A stretch of 64,000 nt of DNA from J095 sp964517605 (GTDB taxonomy: Bacteria > Chloroflexota > Anaerolineae > 4572-78 > J111), in the NCBI GenBank assembly GCA_964517605.1, contig CAZFCE010000019.1:1-64000 (forward strand), written 5' to 3'. Position 1 is the stretch's first letter. Every line of letters begins with the position of its first letter. The notes below the pieces were generated by a model. That model worked only from the letters and a program-made list of their open reading frames with translations. It searched no databases and was not told the origin of the DNA. The translations under genes and the position numbers were made by a program. Below, piece by piece: positions 1 to 8,310 of the stretch.

Positions 1-504
1 GCGGCGGCCCGCCCCTACTATGAACGGGCGCTGGCCATTTATGAACAGGTGTTGGAGCCGGAGCATCCCGACACGGCCCTCAGCCTGAACAACCTGGGCT
101 TCTTGCTGGACAGTCAGGGGGAGTATGCGGCGGCCCGCCCCTACTATGAACGGGCGCTGGCCATTTATGAACAGGTGTTGGGGCCGGCGCATCCCGCCAC
201 GGCCCTCAGCCTGAACAACCTGGGCGTATTGCTGGCCAGTCAGGGGGATGATGCGGCGGCCCGCCCCTACTATGAACGGGCGCTGGCCATTTATGAACAG
301 GTGTTGGGGCCGGCGCATCCCGCCACGGCCCTCAGCCTGAACAACCTGGGCGTATTGCTGGCCAGTCAGGGGGATGATGCGGCGGCCCGCCCCTACTATG
401 AACGGGCGCTGGCCATTTATGAACAGGTGTTGGGGCCGGCGCATCCCGCCACGGCCCTCAGCCTGAACAACCTGGCTGTTCTCTGTTACCATCAAGGCGA
501 CTAC
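1..504 (+). repeat. 126-bp tandem repeat within the TPR gene
   Basis: Four consecutive 126-bp units begin at 1, 127, 253 and 379, each with GCGGCGGCCCGCCCCTACTA. Units 2 and 3 look identical and unit 4 diverges only at its end. Copy number is likely to vary by slippage or recombination without breaking the frame (126 = 42 codons). Confidence 0.9.
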
Positions 505-693
505 CCTGCCGCCGCTGCTTATATGCGCCGGGCGCTGGCCATTCGGGAGCAGAAGTTGGGGCCAAATCACCCCGATACGCAAAGCTCCCGGCAAAGTTTG
601 CAAAACATTCTGGCAAAACTCAAAAACGCCCCGCAATCCCCCGGTCTATGGGGTAAAATTATCACCAGGTGTAAAAATTTTTTCACGTCCTGA
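1..693 (+). CDS. TPR (kinesin-light-chain type) repeat protein, C-terminal part
   Basis: The reading frame is open from base 1, so the gene begins outside the window; the GTG at 49 is an internal Val codon, not a start. What is visible is five tetratricopeptide units of 42 residues with the kinesin-light-chain pattern (YYERALAIYEQVLGPxHP, then a TALSLNNLG helix). A short basic tail ends in FTS and a TGA stop. TPR_10/TPR_12 arrays of this kind are protein-interaction scaffolds and often follow an NB-ARC, CHAT or NACHT effector domain, but that part is not in view, so no function is assigned. The units at 127-252 and 253-378 are identical at DNA level as read by eye, which indicates recent tandem duplication. 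Confidence 0.9.
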   Translation, partial: AAARPYYERALAIYEQVLEPEHPDTALSLNNLGFLLDSQGEYAAARPYYERALAIYEQVLGPAHPATALSLNNLGVLLASQGDDAAARPYYERALAIYEQVLGPAHPATALSLNNLGVLLASQGDDAAARPYYERALAIYEQVLGPAHPATALSLNNLAVLCYHQGDYPAAAAYMRRALAIREQKLGPNHPDTQSSRQSLQNILAKLKNAPQSPGLWGKIITRCKNFFTS

Positions 694-1353
694 TAATTAT
701 TTTTCAGGGCGTGATAATTTTTTAACGTCGCGGCGGCCATCGCGAGTTACGAGTTGCGAGTGACGAGTTACGAGCGACGAATGACGAATTTTCAGGCGTC
801 AGAAGGGCGTTTTTATGATCGGGGCCGTCCCGGATGGGGCTAATTTGCGAATCGTGAATGTCACCAAAGGCCCGCCCCTGCAATCTCGCCCATTCACTGA
901 TCCACCAACCGCCATTCACCATTCACCATTCGCCATTCGCTGATTCGCCATTCGGCGGGGGCCAGCCCCGCCGCTACTCGTCATTCGCCATTCACCATTC
1001 ACCATTCACCATTCACCATTCGGCGGGGCCAGCCCCGCCGCTACTCGTCATTCGTCATTCGTAATTCGCCATTCACCATTCACCATTCGGCGGGGGCCAG
1101 CCCCGCCGCTACTCGTCATTCGTAATTCGTAATTCGCCATTCCCCATTCGCCATTCGGCGGGGGCAAGCCCCGCCGCTACTCCCTGTTCCGTACTCCGTA
1201 CTCCCTGTTCGCGCCATTCGGCGGGGGCAAGCCCCGCCGCTACTCGTCACTCGTCATTCGTCACTCGTCATTCGTCACTCGTAGTTCGCCCCACTTTGCA
1301 ACCGCCCTGATATCAGTATAATCAATACCAACCTGTGGGGGGAAGATTAGCCA
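694..1353. repeat. Gene-free repeat region with GC-rich hairpins
   Basis: No credible gene lies here. From 738 to 795 there is a GAGTTACGAGTTGCGAGTGA-type simple repeat. From about 895 to 1290 the opposite orientation occurs (ATTCGCCATTCACCATTC, ATTCGTCATTCGTCACTCG). Five copies of a hairpin element are embedded, starting near 953, 1021, 1088, 1156 and 1219: CGGCGGGG, a CCAG or CAAG loop, CCCCGCCG, then CTACTC or a close variant. Short ORFs across this stretch are translations of the repeats. Confidence 0.85.
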
Positions 1354-2670
1354 GTGGGCCAAAAACTAAAGTACGTCCTGTCGGATTTGCACATCGGCCT
1401 GGAGCGCGCCCACCAGCCGGCCCAGGACATCACCGCCAGCCAACAATTTGTTCAATTTTTGCACGCCATCTGGCGCGAAAGCGAACGCAACGACCAGGAA
1501 ATCGAGTTGATTATCAATGGCGATTTTTTGGCGCTGTTGCAGGTTCCCGCCGTAGATACCTACCAGCCCAACCTGGCCTACCCCGCGCCGGCCTACCTGG
1601 ATTCGTCGCAAGAAGCCTCGGTGAAGCGCCTTAAACTGATTGCCGGGCGCAACCCCGACGTGTTCAACGCCCTGAGCGATTTTATCCACGTGGAAAACCC
1701 GCAGCGCCGGATTACCATTATCAAAGGCAACCACGATGTTACCCTGTACTGGCCGGGCGTAAAAAACCGGCTGCGCGAAATTTTGGGCGCGTTTGGCACG
1801 CGGGCCTCGCTGCTGCGCTTTGCCGATGAGTTTGTGAGCCGCGAAAAAATCTACGTGGAACACGGCCACCAACGCGCCGAAAAGATGAACGGCTACAACG
1901 ATTCGTTTGATCCCCGCGCCATAGATAACCCCAGCCAGATTCACTACCCCGCCGGGGCGCTGTTTACCATTAACTTTCTCAACGAGGCCCGGCGGCGCTG
2001 GTGGTTTGTGGATCACCTTAAACCCGTTACCAGCCTCATCTGGTACGCGCTCCACTGGAATTTTGATTTTGCCTGCCAGGCGTTGGCCGGCTTTATCCGC
2101 CACACCCCGGCGCTGGTGGTGAGCGATATGCCCATAAGCGACAATGCCATCAGCCCCGCCGATACCCTGCTGCAAGATTTAGAGGACGACGCCGCGCGCC
2201 GCCGGCTGGCCAAAAAATACGCCGCCAGCGCCGAGTTCCGGCTTGAATTTCACCGGCGGGTGCAGCAATATATAGAAGACGCCATTATAGACAACAAGGG
2301 CGAGGCCGCCTTTTACACCGTTACCATCAGCAGCGACCCGCTGGAAATGGGCCGCGCCGACCAGTTGCGCCAGCGCTCTATGTTGCAACAGGCCGCGCTG
2401 GGGCTGGCCGATCCCGATAAAGCCCGGGTGATTGTGTTTGGGCACACCCACTCCCCGGTGTGGCAAGAGCTGCCGCAAGGCTGCGTGTACGTTAACACCG
2501 GCAGTTGGAGCAAAGATTTGGCCAACGCCGCGCCCGAAACGTGGGCGGCGCTCTTTGCGGGCGCTATCCAGCCGGGCAACATCCCCTTTACGCTGCCCTA
2601 CGCCCGCATTGAGTACGACGAGCACGATAACCCCACGGCGCAGCTATTATTTTTTAACCCCACCGCCTGA
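1354..2670 (+). CDS. Calcineurin-like metallophosphoesterase
   Basis: A 438-aa protein with the full set of two-metal phosphoesterase motifs: D11-x-H13 (SDLHIG), G56-D57 (NGDFLA), G125-N126-H127-D128, a VEHGHQ motif at 169-173 and GHTH with H364 and H366, followed by YVNTGSW. Family members hydrolyse phosphomono- or diesters; the substrate here is unknown. The start is GTG at 1354, preceded by a GGGGGGAAG ribosome-binding site. The next gene, a NurA-like nuclease, starts 9 bases after the stop and a HerA-like ATPase follows, so this enzyme is probably co-transcribed with a DNA-end-processing set. It could be a nuclease standing where Mre11 stands in archaeal clusters, but the insertions between motifs do not look like a canonical Mre11, so that role is inference. 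Confidence 0.9.
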   Translation: MGQKLKYVLSDLHIGLERAHQPAQDITASQQFVQFLHAIWRESERNDQEIELIINGDFLALLQVPAVDTYQPNLAYPAPAYLDSSQEASVKRLKLIAGRNPDVFNALSDFIHVENPQRRITIIKGNHDVTLYWPGVKNRLREILGAFGTRASLLRFADEFVSREKIYVEHGHQRAEKMNGYNDSFDPRAIDNPSQIHYPAGALFTINFLNEARRRWWFVDHLKPVTSLIWYALHWNFDFACQALAGFIRHTPALVVSDMPISDNAISPADTLLQDLEDDAARRRLAKKYAASAEFRLEFHRRVQQYIEDAIIDNKGEAAFYTVTISSDPLEMGRADQLRQRSMLQQAALGLADPDKARVIVFGHTHSPVWQELPQGCVYVNTGSWSKDLANAAPETWAALFAGAIQPGNIPFTLPYARIEYDEHDNPTAQLLFFNPTA

Positions 2671-2679
2671 GGCCGGCCC

Positions 2680-3888
2680 ATGACGCTTGAACTCAACCAG
2701 ATTGCGCCGCAGGTAAAAGCGATGGGCCGCAGCCTGGCCCAGCACACCGCCCGCCGCCACGAGGCGCTGGCCCAGGCGCAAGCCCTGCTGCAAAGCCACG
2801 CCACCCAGTTTGACTGCCTGGCCCAACTGGTAGAGCAAGCCGAAAAGGCGCAGGAAAGGCAACGGTTTGATTGGGTGGGGGCCGCGCCCACCACCGAAGC
2901 CCTGCACCAAGCCTACCCGCTGCCGCCCGGCCCGGCCCAGATTACCGTGATCGCCAGCGACGGCTCCCAGATTTACCCGGATACGCACGCCATTGCCCTG
3001 TACTACCTTATTAACGTGGGCGCAATTATTTACCGCCACGGCTCTAACCAAAAACCCCAGGTTGATAACCACTCGCCGCGGCTGTACTTTGACCCCGACG
3101 ACCTGCTCGATGAGCAGGGGCGGCTCATCTCGGCGGGCGAGGTGAGCGCCCGGCGCGACCTGGCCGAACTGGAAACGCTGGCGCGGCTGGCCCCTCCCGC
3201 CGCCGCTACCGCCGAGCCGGTGGTGGCGCTGCTGGACGGCCAACTGACCCTGCGCGTCATTGATTTGCCGTTTGACCGGCAGCAAGCCTATTTGGAGCAA
3301 TACGTTGAGCAACTCAACGCCCTGCGCCAATCCGGCGCGCTGCTGGCCGGGTATATTGATCGGCCCCGCAGCGCCTTTGTGCTGGCGCTGCTGCACCTGG
3401 CGGCGCTGGGCCGCGAGCGCATCACCGAAGAAAACCTGCGCCACAACCCGTTTCGCCGCCTCACTGACCGGGAGTTGTTTGCCTTTTTGGGGCCGGGCGA
3501 GCGCAGCGCCGTGTTTGCCACCCGCGCCAAAGGGCTGGAAAAATACAACGCCGCCGGGCAAGCCGTTCACTTTTTTTACCTGAACGTTAGCGCCGGCCCG
3601 GCCCGCCCGGCGCTGGCCCGCGTTGAAATCCCGGCCTGGGTGGCGGCCAACCCCGCCGCGCTGAATACCATTCACGCCGTGATTGTGCGGCAGGCGCGGA
3701 TTACCGGCAGCTACCCTTACGTGCTGGCCCGCGCCGACGAACTGGCCGTTATCTCGCCCGAAGAGCGCGAAGCCGTAGAAATGATGCTGGCCGTAGAAAT
3801 GCGGCGGCAGGGCTTGCGCCCGGAGCTATCGCAAAAGCAACACAACAAAAACGCCTACCGCGCTGCCAAAGAAAGTTTTAAACTATGA
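2680..3888 (+). CDS. nurA: NurA-domain 5'-3' nuclease
   Basis: A 402-aa protein. A coiled N-terminal region (about 1-70) precedes a NurA core beginning VIASDGSQI with D94, and a second acidic motif LLDGQLTL with D186. Both fit the Mn-binding aspartates of the NurA family (RNase H-like fold). NurA nucleases resect DNA ends with the HerA translocase in archaea and some bacteria. The stop overlaps the next start by 4 bp (ATGA), and the HerA-like gene is two genes downstream. Partnership is well supported by context, but activity is not provable from sequence. Confidence 0.85.
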   Translation: MTLELNQIAPQVKAMGRSLAQHTARRHEALAQAQALLQSHATQFDCLAQLVEQAEKAQERQRFDWVGAAPTTEALHQAYPLPPGPAQITVIASDGSQIYPDTHAIALYYLINVGAIIYRHGSNQKPQVDNHSPRLYFDPDDLLDEQGRLISAGEVSARRDLAELETLARLAPPAAATAEPVVALLDGQLTLRVIDLPFDRQQAYLEQYVEQLNALRQSGALLAGYIDRPRSAFVLALLHLAALGRERITEENLRHNPFRRLTDRELFAFLGPGERSAVFATRAKGLEKYNAAGQAVHFFYLNVSAGPARPALARVEIPAWVAANPAALNTIHAVIVRQARITGSYPYVLARADELAVISPEEREAVEMMLAVEMRRQGLRPELSQKQHNKNAYRAAKESFKL

Positions 3889-4472
3889 CCCAATCACTGC
3901 CCATAGGCTGGGTGCTCCGCGCCAGCACCACCGGTTTTGTGGTGGGCTGCCGGGTGCTGCAACCCAACGTGCCCCAATTTGGCGATCTGGTTAAAGTGCT
4001 GCTGGACTCCGCCGGTATTTTTGGCCTTATTTACGATGTGCAGGTAAAAGATGATCCCGCCGTGCGCCAACTGATTTTGGCCGGAGAAATGGAGCCGGAG
4101 GCGGTGCTGGATCAGCGCGAAAACCGGCTGGTGCCGATTGAAATTGGGGTGCTGGTGGTGGGCTACCAGCAGGGCAAACGCATCTGGCAGGGCTTGCCGC
4201 CCCAGCCGCCGCTCAGCCTGGACTCGCTGATTACGTGCAGCGAGGCCGAACTGCGCGCTTTTACCGCCAGCCTTAACTACCTGCAACTGGTGCTCAACGC
4301 CCGGCAACTGCCCGCCGATGAACTGCTGGCCGCGCACCTGCGCCACGCCGCCGCCGCCCAACCGCCCGAAACCCGGCGGCAGTTTTTAGTGGCCGCCGGG
4401 CGCGAACTGGCCCGCCTGCTGGCCGCCGACCTGGTGCGGCTCGATGCCATTTTGCAGCAAATAAAACCCTAA
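3885..4472 (+). CDS. HAS-barrel-like protein between nurA and herA
   Basis: A 195-aa protein. Residues about 8-100 have a small beta-barrel character (GFVVGCRVLQPNVPQFGDLV, then a GLIYDV strand and an IEIGVLVVGY strand), like the HAS barrel found at the N-terminus of HerA ATPases. The C-terminal half is helical and rich in Ala and Leu. It overlaps nurA by 4 bp and precedes herA by 18 bp, so it is probably a structural subunit or adaptor of the HerA-NurA complex. The fold assignment is by eye only, and no catalytic residues are recognised. Confidence 0.65.
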   Translation: MTQSLPIGWVLRASTTGFVVGCRVLQPNVPQFGDLVKVLLDSAGIFGLIYDVQVKDDPAVRQLILAGEMEPEAVLDQRENRLVPIEIGVLVVGYQQGKRIWQGLPPQPPLSLDSLITCSEAELRAFTASLNYLQLVLNARQLPADELLAAHLRHAAAAQPPETRRQFLVAAGRELARLLAADLVRLDAILQQIKP

Positions 4473-4490
4473 CCCGAAAGGCGCAACCCA

Positions 4491-6170
4491 ATGGCCGCCA
4501 ACTCCAGCGATTTTGACCAATTTTTTCCAACCGCCTCGCAGTTAGCCCCCGTTACCCAAAAACTGGGCACGGTCATCAGTGGTTCGCTGAGCAAAGGGCT
4601 GGAAGTAAAACTCGATGCCACCGCGCCCATTGAGGATATGGCCGTGGGCCGGTACGTCATCATTGAGGGCAACAAGCTGCGCTTTTTTGGCATGATCACC
4701 GATGTAACGCTGGACAACACCAATCCGCAAATAGAAAAAACTCCGCCCAATGTGGCCGATGAGCCGTTTTTGCGCGAGGTGTACGTGGGCACCAGCGTAT
4801 TTGGCCGCATTCACGTAGCCCCCATGCTGGTGCTGGCTGCCGATTCGGGCCAGCCGCGCCCGGTAAAAACCATCCCCGGCCATTTTTCTACGGTGCGCGT
4901 GGCCGCCGAAGAGGACGTAAACCTGGTGTTTGGAGCCGAAGACGACCAGCATTTTCACGTGGGCGAGCCGCTGGACATGCAGGATGTGCAGGTTAACCTG
5001 GATTTGTTCCGCATGGTGGAGCGCAGCGTGGGCGTGTTTGGCAAAAGCGGCACCGGCAAAAGTTTTCTCACCCGCATGCTGCTGGCCGGCGTTATTCAAA
5101 AACACGCCGCCGTGAGCCTTATTTTTGATATGCACAACGATTACGGCTGGGAAGTAAAAACCGAAGGCGGTGCGGCGGTAAAGGGCCTGAAGCAGCTTTT
5201 TGGCCCCAAAGTGGCCATTTTTACGCTGGATGAAGAATCCAGCCGCCGCCGCCGGGTGCGCCCCGATGTAACGGTGGTGCTGGATTGGAGCGATATTCAG
5301 CCGGAGGATTTGGAAATGCTGCGCACCACCCTGGATTTAAGCGACCAGATGGTTGGCGCGGCCTACAGTTTGCGCCGGGCCTGGGGGCGGGGCTGGATTA
5401 AACAACTCCTCAGCGCCGACAAAACCGAAATTGACGCGCTGGTAGAAGGCAGCACCCTCAACCGCTCCAGCCTCGATGCGCTCAGCCGCCGGCTGGAACG
5501 GCTGACCCGCTTTGAGTTTTTGCGCGATAGCTGGAAGGGCGACTCGGCCCAAAAGGTTATCGAATACCTGGACAAAGGCATCACCGTGGTGCTTGAATTT
5601 GGCCGCTACGGCAACTCGCTGGAGGCTTACATTCTGGTGGCCAACTACATTACCCGCCGCATCCACCAAATGTATGTCGAGCGGGTGGAACGCGCTCTGG
5701 GCGATGCCGCGCAGGAGCCGCCGCAACTGCTGATTGTGATTGAGGAAGCGCACAAATTCCTTGACCCGGCCATCGCCCGGCAAACCATTTTTGGCACCAT
5801 TGCCCGTGAGTTGCGCAAGTACAACGTTACCCTGCTGGTGGTTGACCAGCGCCCGTCGGGCATTGACGAAGAGGTGATGAGCCAGATTGGCACCCGCGTA
5901 ACCGCTCTGCTGGACAACGAGCGCGACATTGCGGCGGTGTTCACCGGTGTGGCCGGCGCGGGATCGCTGCGCGAAGTGTTGGCCCGGCTGGATACCAAAC
6001 AACAGGCGCTGATTATGGGCCACGCCGTACCCATGCCGGTGGTGCTTCAAACCCGCAACTACGATGCCAATTTTTACGCCGCGCTGGGCCAGGCCGATGC
6101 CGTTAGCCCCGCCGGTCGGGCGGCGCGGGTTAACTTACTGCGCGGCGAGCCGGAAACAGGCATTGATTAA
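4491..6170 (+). CDS. herA: HerA-like DNA translocase ATPase (DUF87)
   Basis: A 559-aa FtsK/HerA-type ATPase. An N-terminal HAS-barrel-like region (about 20-160) precedes Walker A GKSGTGKS at 184-191. Walker B is LLIVIEEAHKFL with the acidic pair E418-E419. A sensor/arginine-finger region follows (QRPSGIDEEVMSQIGTRV). HerA forms a hexameric ring that pumps DNA and drives NurA during end resection; in some bacteria HerA plus a nuclease is an anti-phage system. It is the last gene of the four-gene cassette, followed by a 220-bp gap with a new promoter. Family assignment is firm; the repair-versus-defence role is open. Confidence 0.92.
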   Translation: MAANSSDFDQFFPTASQLAPVTQKLGTVISGSLSKGLEVKLDATAPIEDMAVGRYVIIEGNKLRFFGMITDVTLDNTNPQIEKTPPNVADEPFLREVYVGTSVFGRIHVAPMLVLAADSGQPRPVKTIPGHFSTVRVAAEEDVNLVFGAEDDQHFHVGEPLDMQDVQVNLDLFRMVERSVGVFGKSGTGKSFLTRMLLAGVIQKHAAVSLIFDMHNDYGWEVKTEGGAAVKGLKQLFGPKVAIFTLDEESSRRRRVRPDVTVVLDWSDIQPEDLEMLRTTLDLSDQMVGAAYSLRRAWGRGWIKQLLSADKTEIDALVEGSTLNRSSLDALSRRLERLTRFEFLRDSWKGDSAQKVIEYLDKGITVVLEFGRYGNSLEAYILVANYITRRIHQMYVERVERALGDAAQEPPQLLIVIEEAHKFLDPAIARQTIFGTIARELRKYNVTLLVVDQRPSGIDEEVMSQIGTRVTALLDNERDIAAVFTGVAGAGSLREVLARLDTKQQALIMGHAVPMPVVLQTRNYDANFYAALGQADAVSPAGRAARVNLLRGEPETGID

Positions 6171-6320
6171 GCCTAAAATTTAACCTTTCTGAAAGCTACA
6201 GCCAGGCGTTTTTAGAAAGTTTTTACAGTTAAAAATCGCCGGGCGGATGGTGAAAACGCGGCCACGGCTTGAAGATTGGCGTAAAATTTGTACAATTTTA
6301 ATGTAAGAATACGGTATTTT

Positions 6321-6350
6321 TTGGCAACAATTCCCTATGTAGGCTATAAT
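6321..6350 (+). promoter_or_regulatory. Sigma-70-type promoter before signal peptidase
   Basis: TTGGCA (6321-6326) and a perfect TATAAT (6345-6350) are separated by 18 bases, in the AT-rich gap 6171-6390. The following gene starts 40 bases downstream. No other feature was seen in the gap. Confidence 0.7.
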
Positions 6351-6390
6351 TTCGGTAGTTTATAGAGGTTTACTGATTCAGGAGTCTGGT

Positions 6391-7362
6391 TTGTCCAACA
6401 GTATTTTCGACGAAAACGATAATCAAAATTCAATTTCCACCGACGACGGGCAAGATTTAAGTTCACCGTTACCCGAATTTACCGGGGATTCCTTTACCGC
6501 CGCCGAATCCCCGTTGTTTAAAAGTTCAACCGCAACCCCCTCAAATTTAGATGAACTCTTGTCGCAACAGCGACCGGCAGCTCCGGTTGAGCTAACCGGA
6601 GCCGAAACCGAGGCTCAACCGGCGGCGGGTGGGCCAAGCTACAAAGTTTCACCGGCGCAGGCCGACCTGCCCGGCTACCCGGCCTCTATGTTGCCCACCG
6701 ATGCCCCCGCTGCCGAAACTCCGGCGGCGGAGCAAAGTTCCGGCTGGCAAACCACCTGGGCGGTGGTGCGAGAAGTTGGCGAAACGGTTATCCTCACTTT
6801 GGTTATTTTTTTACTAATCCAAACCGTGGTGCGTAATTTTAGGGTGGTGGGCACCAGCATGGTTAACAACCTGCACGATGGCCAATATTTAATTATTGAT
6901 AAACTCACTTACAACCCGTGGCTTAACCAATATTTGGGGATTGGCGGCCTGGAGCGGGGTGATGTGGTGGTGTTTGTGCCGCCGCGCCGCCCCGACGAGG
7001 ATTACGTAAAACGGATTATCGCCCTGCCCGGCGAAAAGGTGCAGGTAATTAAAGGCGTGGTGTACGTTAACGATGCGCCCATGCCGGAACCCTTTAGCCC
7101 TAACCCCGGCTCGTACACCATGCCCCAACCGCTGATTGTGCCGCAGAACACGGTGTTTGTGCTGGGCGACAACCGCAACAACTCCAACGATTCGCACAAC
7201 TGGGGGCCGTTGCCCATTGATAACATTGTGGGGCGGGCCTGGCTATCCTATTGGCCGCCGGCTTTATGGGGCGTTATCCCACGGGATGCGCCCTCGGAAG
7301 AGGCCACGCTCAAACACTGGTTTAGCCAGGTTATTCCCAACGCCAATGCCAAAAGCGAGTAA
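6391..7362 (+). CDS. lepB: Signal peptidase I
   Basis: A 323-aa type I leader peptidase that removes signal peptides from exported proteins at the outer face of the membrane. An unusually long, Pro/Ala/Ser-rich, probably disordered cytoplasmic extension (about 1-120) precedes one membrane segment (about 130-148). Box B has the nucleophile S156 in GTSM, box D has the general base K207 in YVKRII, and box E is GDNRNNSNDS. The start is TTG at 6391 behind CAGGAG. Bacterial homologues are often about 180-300 aa, so the N-terminal extension is the odd feature. deoC follows after 10 bases and may be co-transcribed. Confidence 0.95.
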   Translation: MSNSIFDENDNQNSISTDDGQDLSSPLPEFTGDSFTAAESPLFKSSTATPSNLDELLSQQRPAAPVELTGAETEAQPAAGGPSYKVSPAQADLPGYPASMLPTDAPAAETPAAEQSSGWQTTWAVVREVGETVILTLVIFLLIQTVVRNFRVVGTSMVNNLHDGQYLIIDKLTYNPWLNQYLGIGGLERGDVVVFVPPRRPDEDYVKRIIALPGEKVQVIKGVVYVNDAPMPEPFSPNPGSYTMPQPLIVPQNTVFVLGDNRNNSNDSHNWGPLPIDNIVGRAWLSYWPPALWGVIPRDAPSEEATLKHWFSQVIPNANAKSE

Positions 7363-7372
7363 CAAAACCGCC

Positions 7373-8032
7373 ATGAATATTGCCAGCTATATTGACCATA
7401 CCCTGCTAAAACCCGAAGCTACCTCGGCCCAGATTAAAAAACTGTGCCAGGAGGCGTTGCAGTACCGGTTTGCCTCCGTTTGCGTTAATCCCGTGCACGT
7501 AAAACAGGCCGCCGAGCTACTGCGCGGCTCCGAGGTAAAAGTTTGCACCACCATCGGTTTTCCGCTGGGAGCAACCTTGCCCCAGGTAAAAGCCTTTGAA
7601 ACCGAACAGGCCATTGTCGCCGGGGCCACCGAGGTGGACATGGTGATCAATATTGGCGCGCTGAAAGAAGGCAACCTGGAACTGGTTGAGCAGGATATTG
7701 CCGCCGTGGTGGCGGTGGCGCACCGGCACCACGCCCACTGCAAAGTAATCATCGAAGCGGCGCTGCTCACCGACGCCGAAAAAGTAACCGCCTGCCGGCT
7801 GGCCCAATCTGCCGGCGCGGACTTTGTAAAAACCTCAACCGGATTTAGCATTGGCGGCGCAACGCCCGCCGATGTGGCGCTAATGCGCCAAACCGTTGGC
7901 CCCGATCTGGGCGTAAAAGCCGCCGGTGGCGTAAAAACCTACGCCGACGCCGCCAAAATGATCGCGGCGGGGGCCACGCGGTTAGGCGCCAGCGCCGGTA
8001 TAACTATTGTTCAAGAGGCAGACCAAGCATAA
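7373..8032 (+). CDS. deoC: Deoxyribose-phosphate aldolase
   Basis: A 219-aa class I aldolase (TIM barrel) that splits 2-deoxyribose 5-phosphate into glyceraldehyde 3-phosphate and acetaldehyde in deoxynucleoside salvage. Family residues are present: D89 in EVDMVINIG, the Schiff-base lysine K153 in FVKTSTGF, and the second lysine K182 in GVKAAGG. The length is typical. The ATG at 7373 gives the standard N-terminus NIASYIDHTLLKPEAT; the frame is open further upstream, into the end of lepB, but that part is not homologous. The next small gene overlaps its stop (TAATGA). Confidence 0.96.
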   Translation: MNIASYIDHTLLKPEATSAQIKKLCQEALQYRFASVCVNPVHVKQAAELLRGSEVKVCTTIGFPLGATLPQVKAFETEQAIVAGATEVDMVINIGALKEGNLELVEQDIAAVVAVAHRHHAHCKVIIEAALLTDAEKVTACRLAQSAGADFVKTSTGFSIGGATPADVALMRQTVGPDLGVKAAGGVKTYADAAKMIAAGATRLGASAGITIVQEADQA

Positions 8033-8265
8033 TGACTATTTGCCCATCCTGTAGAATTGGCCGGTTAGTAAAACGATCTATGGCTTATATCGAATGGCAT
8101 CACGGCGATTTACTGGTAGTAGACCGGATGCCCGTAGAAATTTGCGATATTTGCGGCGAACGCGATTACGATGACACCGCCATTGAAAACTTGCAGCGGT
8201 TGCTCTGGTCAAATTCATCCAAAACCCAGGCCCGCTCCACCGCTCCCAGCCGTCATCATACTTAA
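8032..8265 (+). CDS. YgiT-type zinc-finger small protein
   Basis: A 77-aa protein with two CxxC knuckles (CPSC near residue 4 and CDIC near residue 37), the arrangement of the YgiT/MqsA N-terminal zinc-binding domain. It lacks the helix-turn-helix of full MqsA antitoxins. Its ATG shares an A with the deoC stop, so it is translationally coupled. No MqsR-like or DUF4258 toxin partner is adjacent. It is probably an orphan member of a toxin-antitoxin-derived family; its function is unknown. Confidence 0.7.
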   Translation: MTICPSCRIGRLVKRSMAYIEWHHGDLLVVDRMPVEICDICGERDYDDTAIENLQRLLWSNSSKTQARSTAPSRHHT

Positions 8266-8310
8266 TCAAACCGCAACACCCAAGCAACCCCGTAAAAGGA
8301 TGGCCCGCAG

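Noticed and set aside
1366..2175. Long minus-strand frame opposite the metallophosphoesterase
   Set aside because: It is an antisense shadow: the plus frame carries all catalytic motifs, while the minus frame gives no recognisable domain. The same applies to the other long antisense frames in this GC-rich window.
1354..2670. Bona fide Mre11
   Set aside because: Phosphoesterase motifs are shared by the whole superfamily. The spacing between GNHD and GHTH, and the lack of a Rad50 gene, do not support Mre11 specifically.
7136..7372. N-terminal extension of deoC
   Set aside because: The frame is open upstream but overlaps the end of lepB and encodes no DeoC-like residues; ATG 7373 gives the standard N-terminus.
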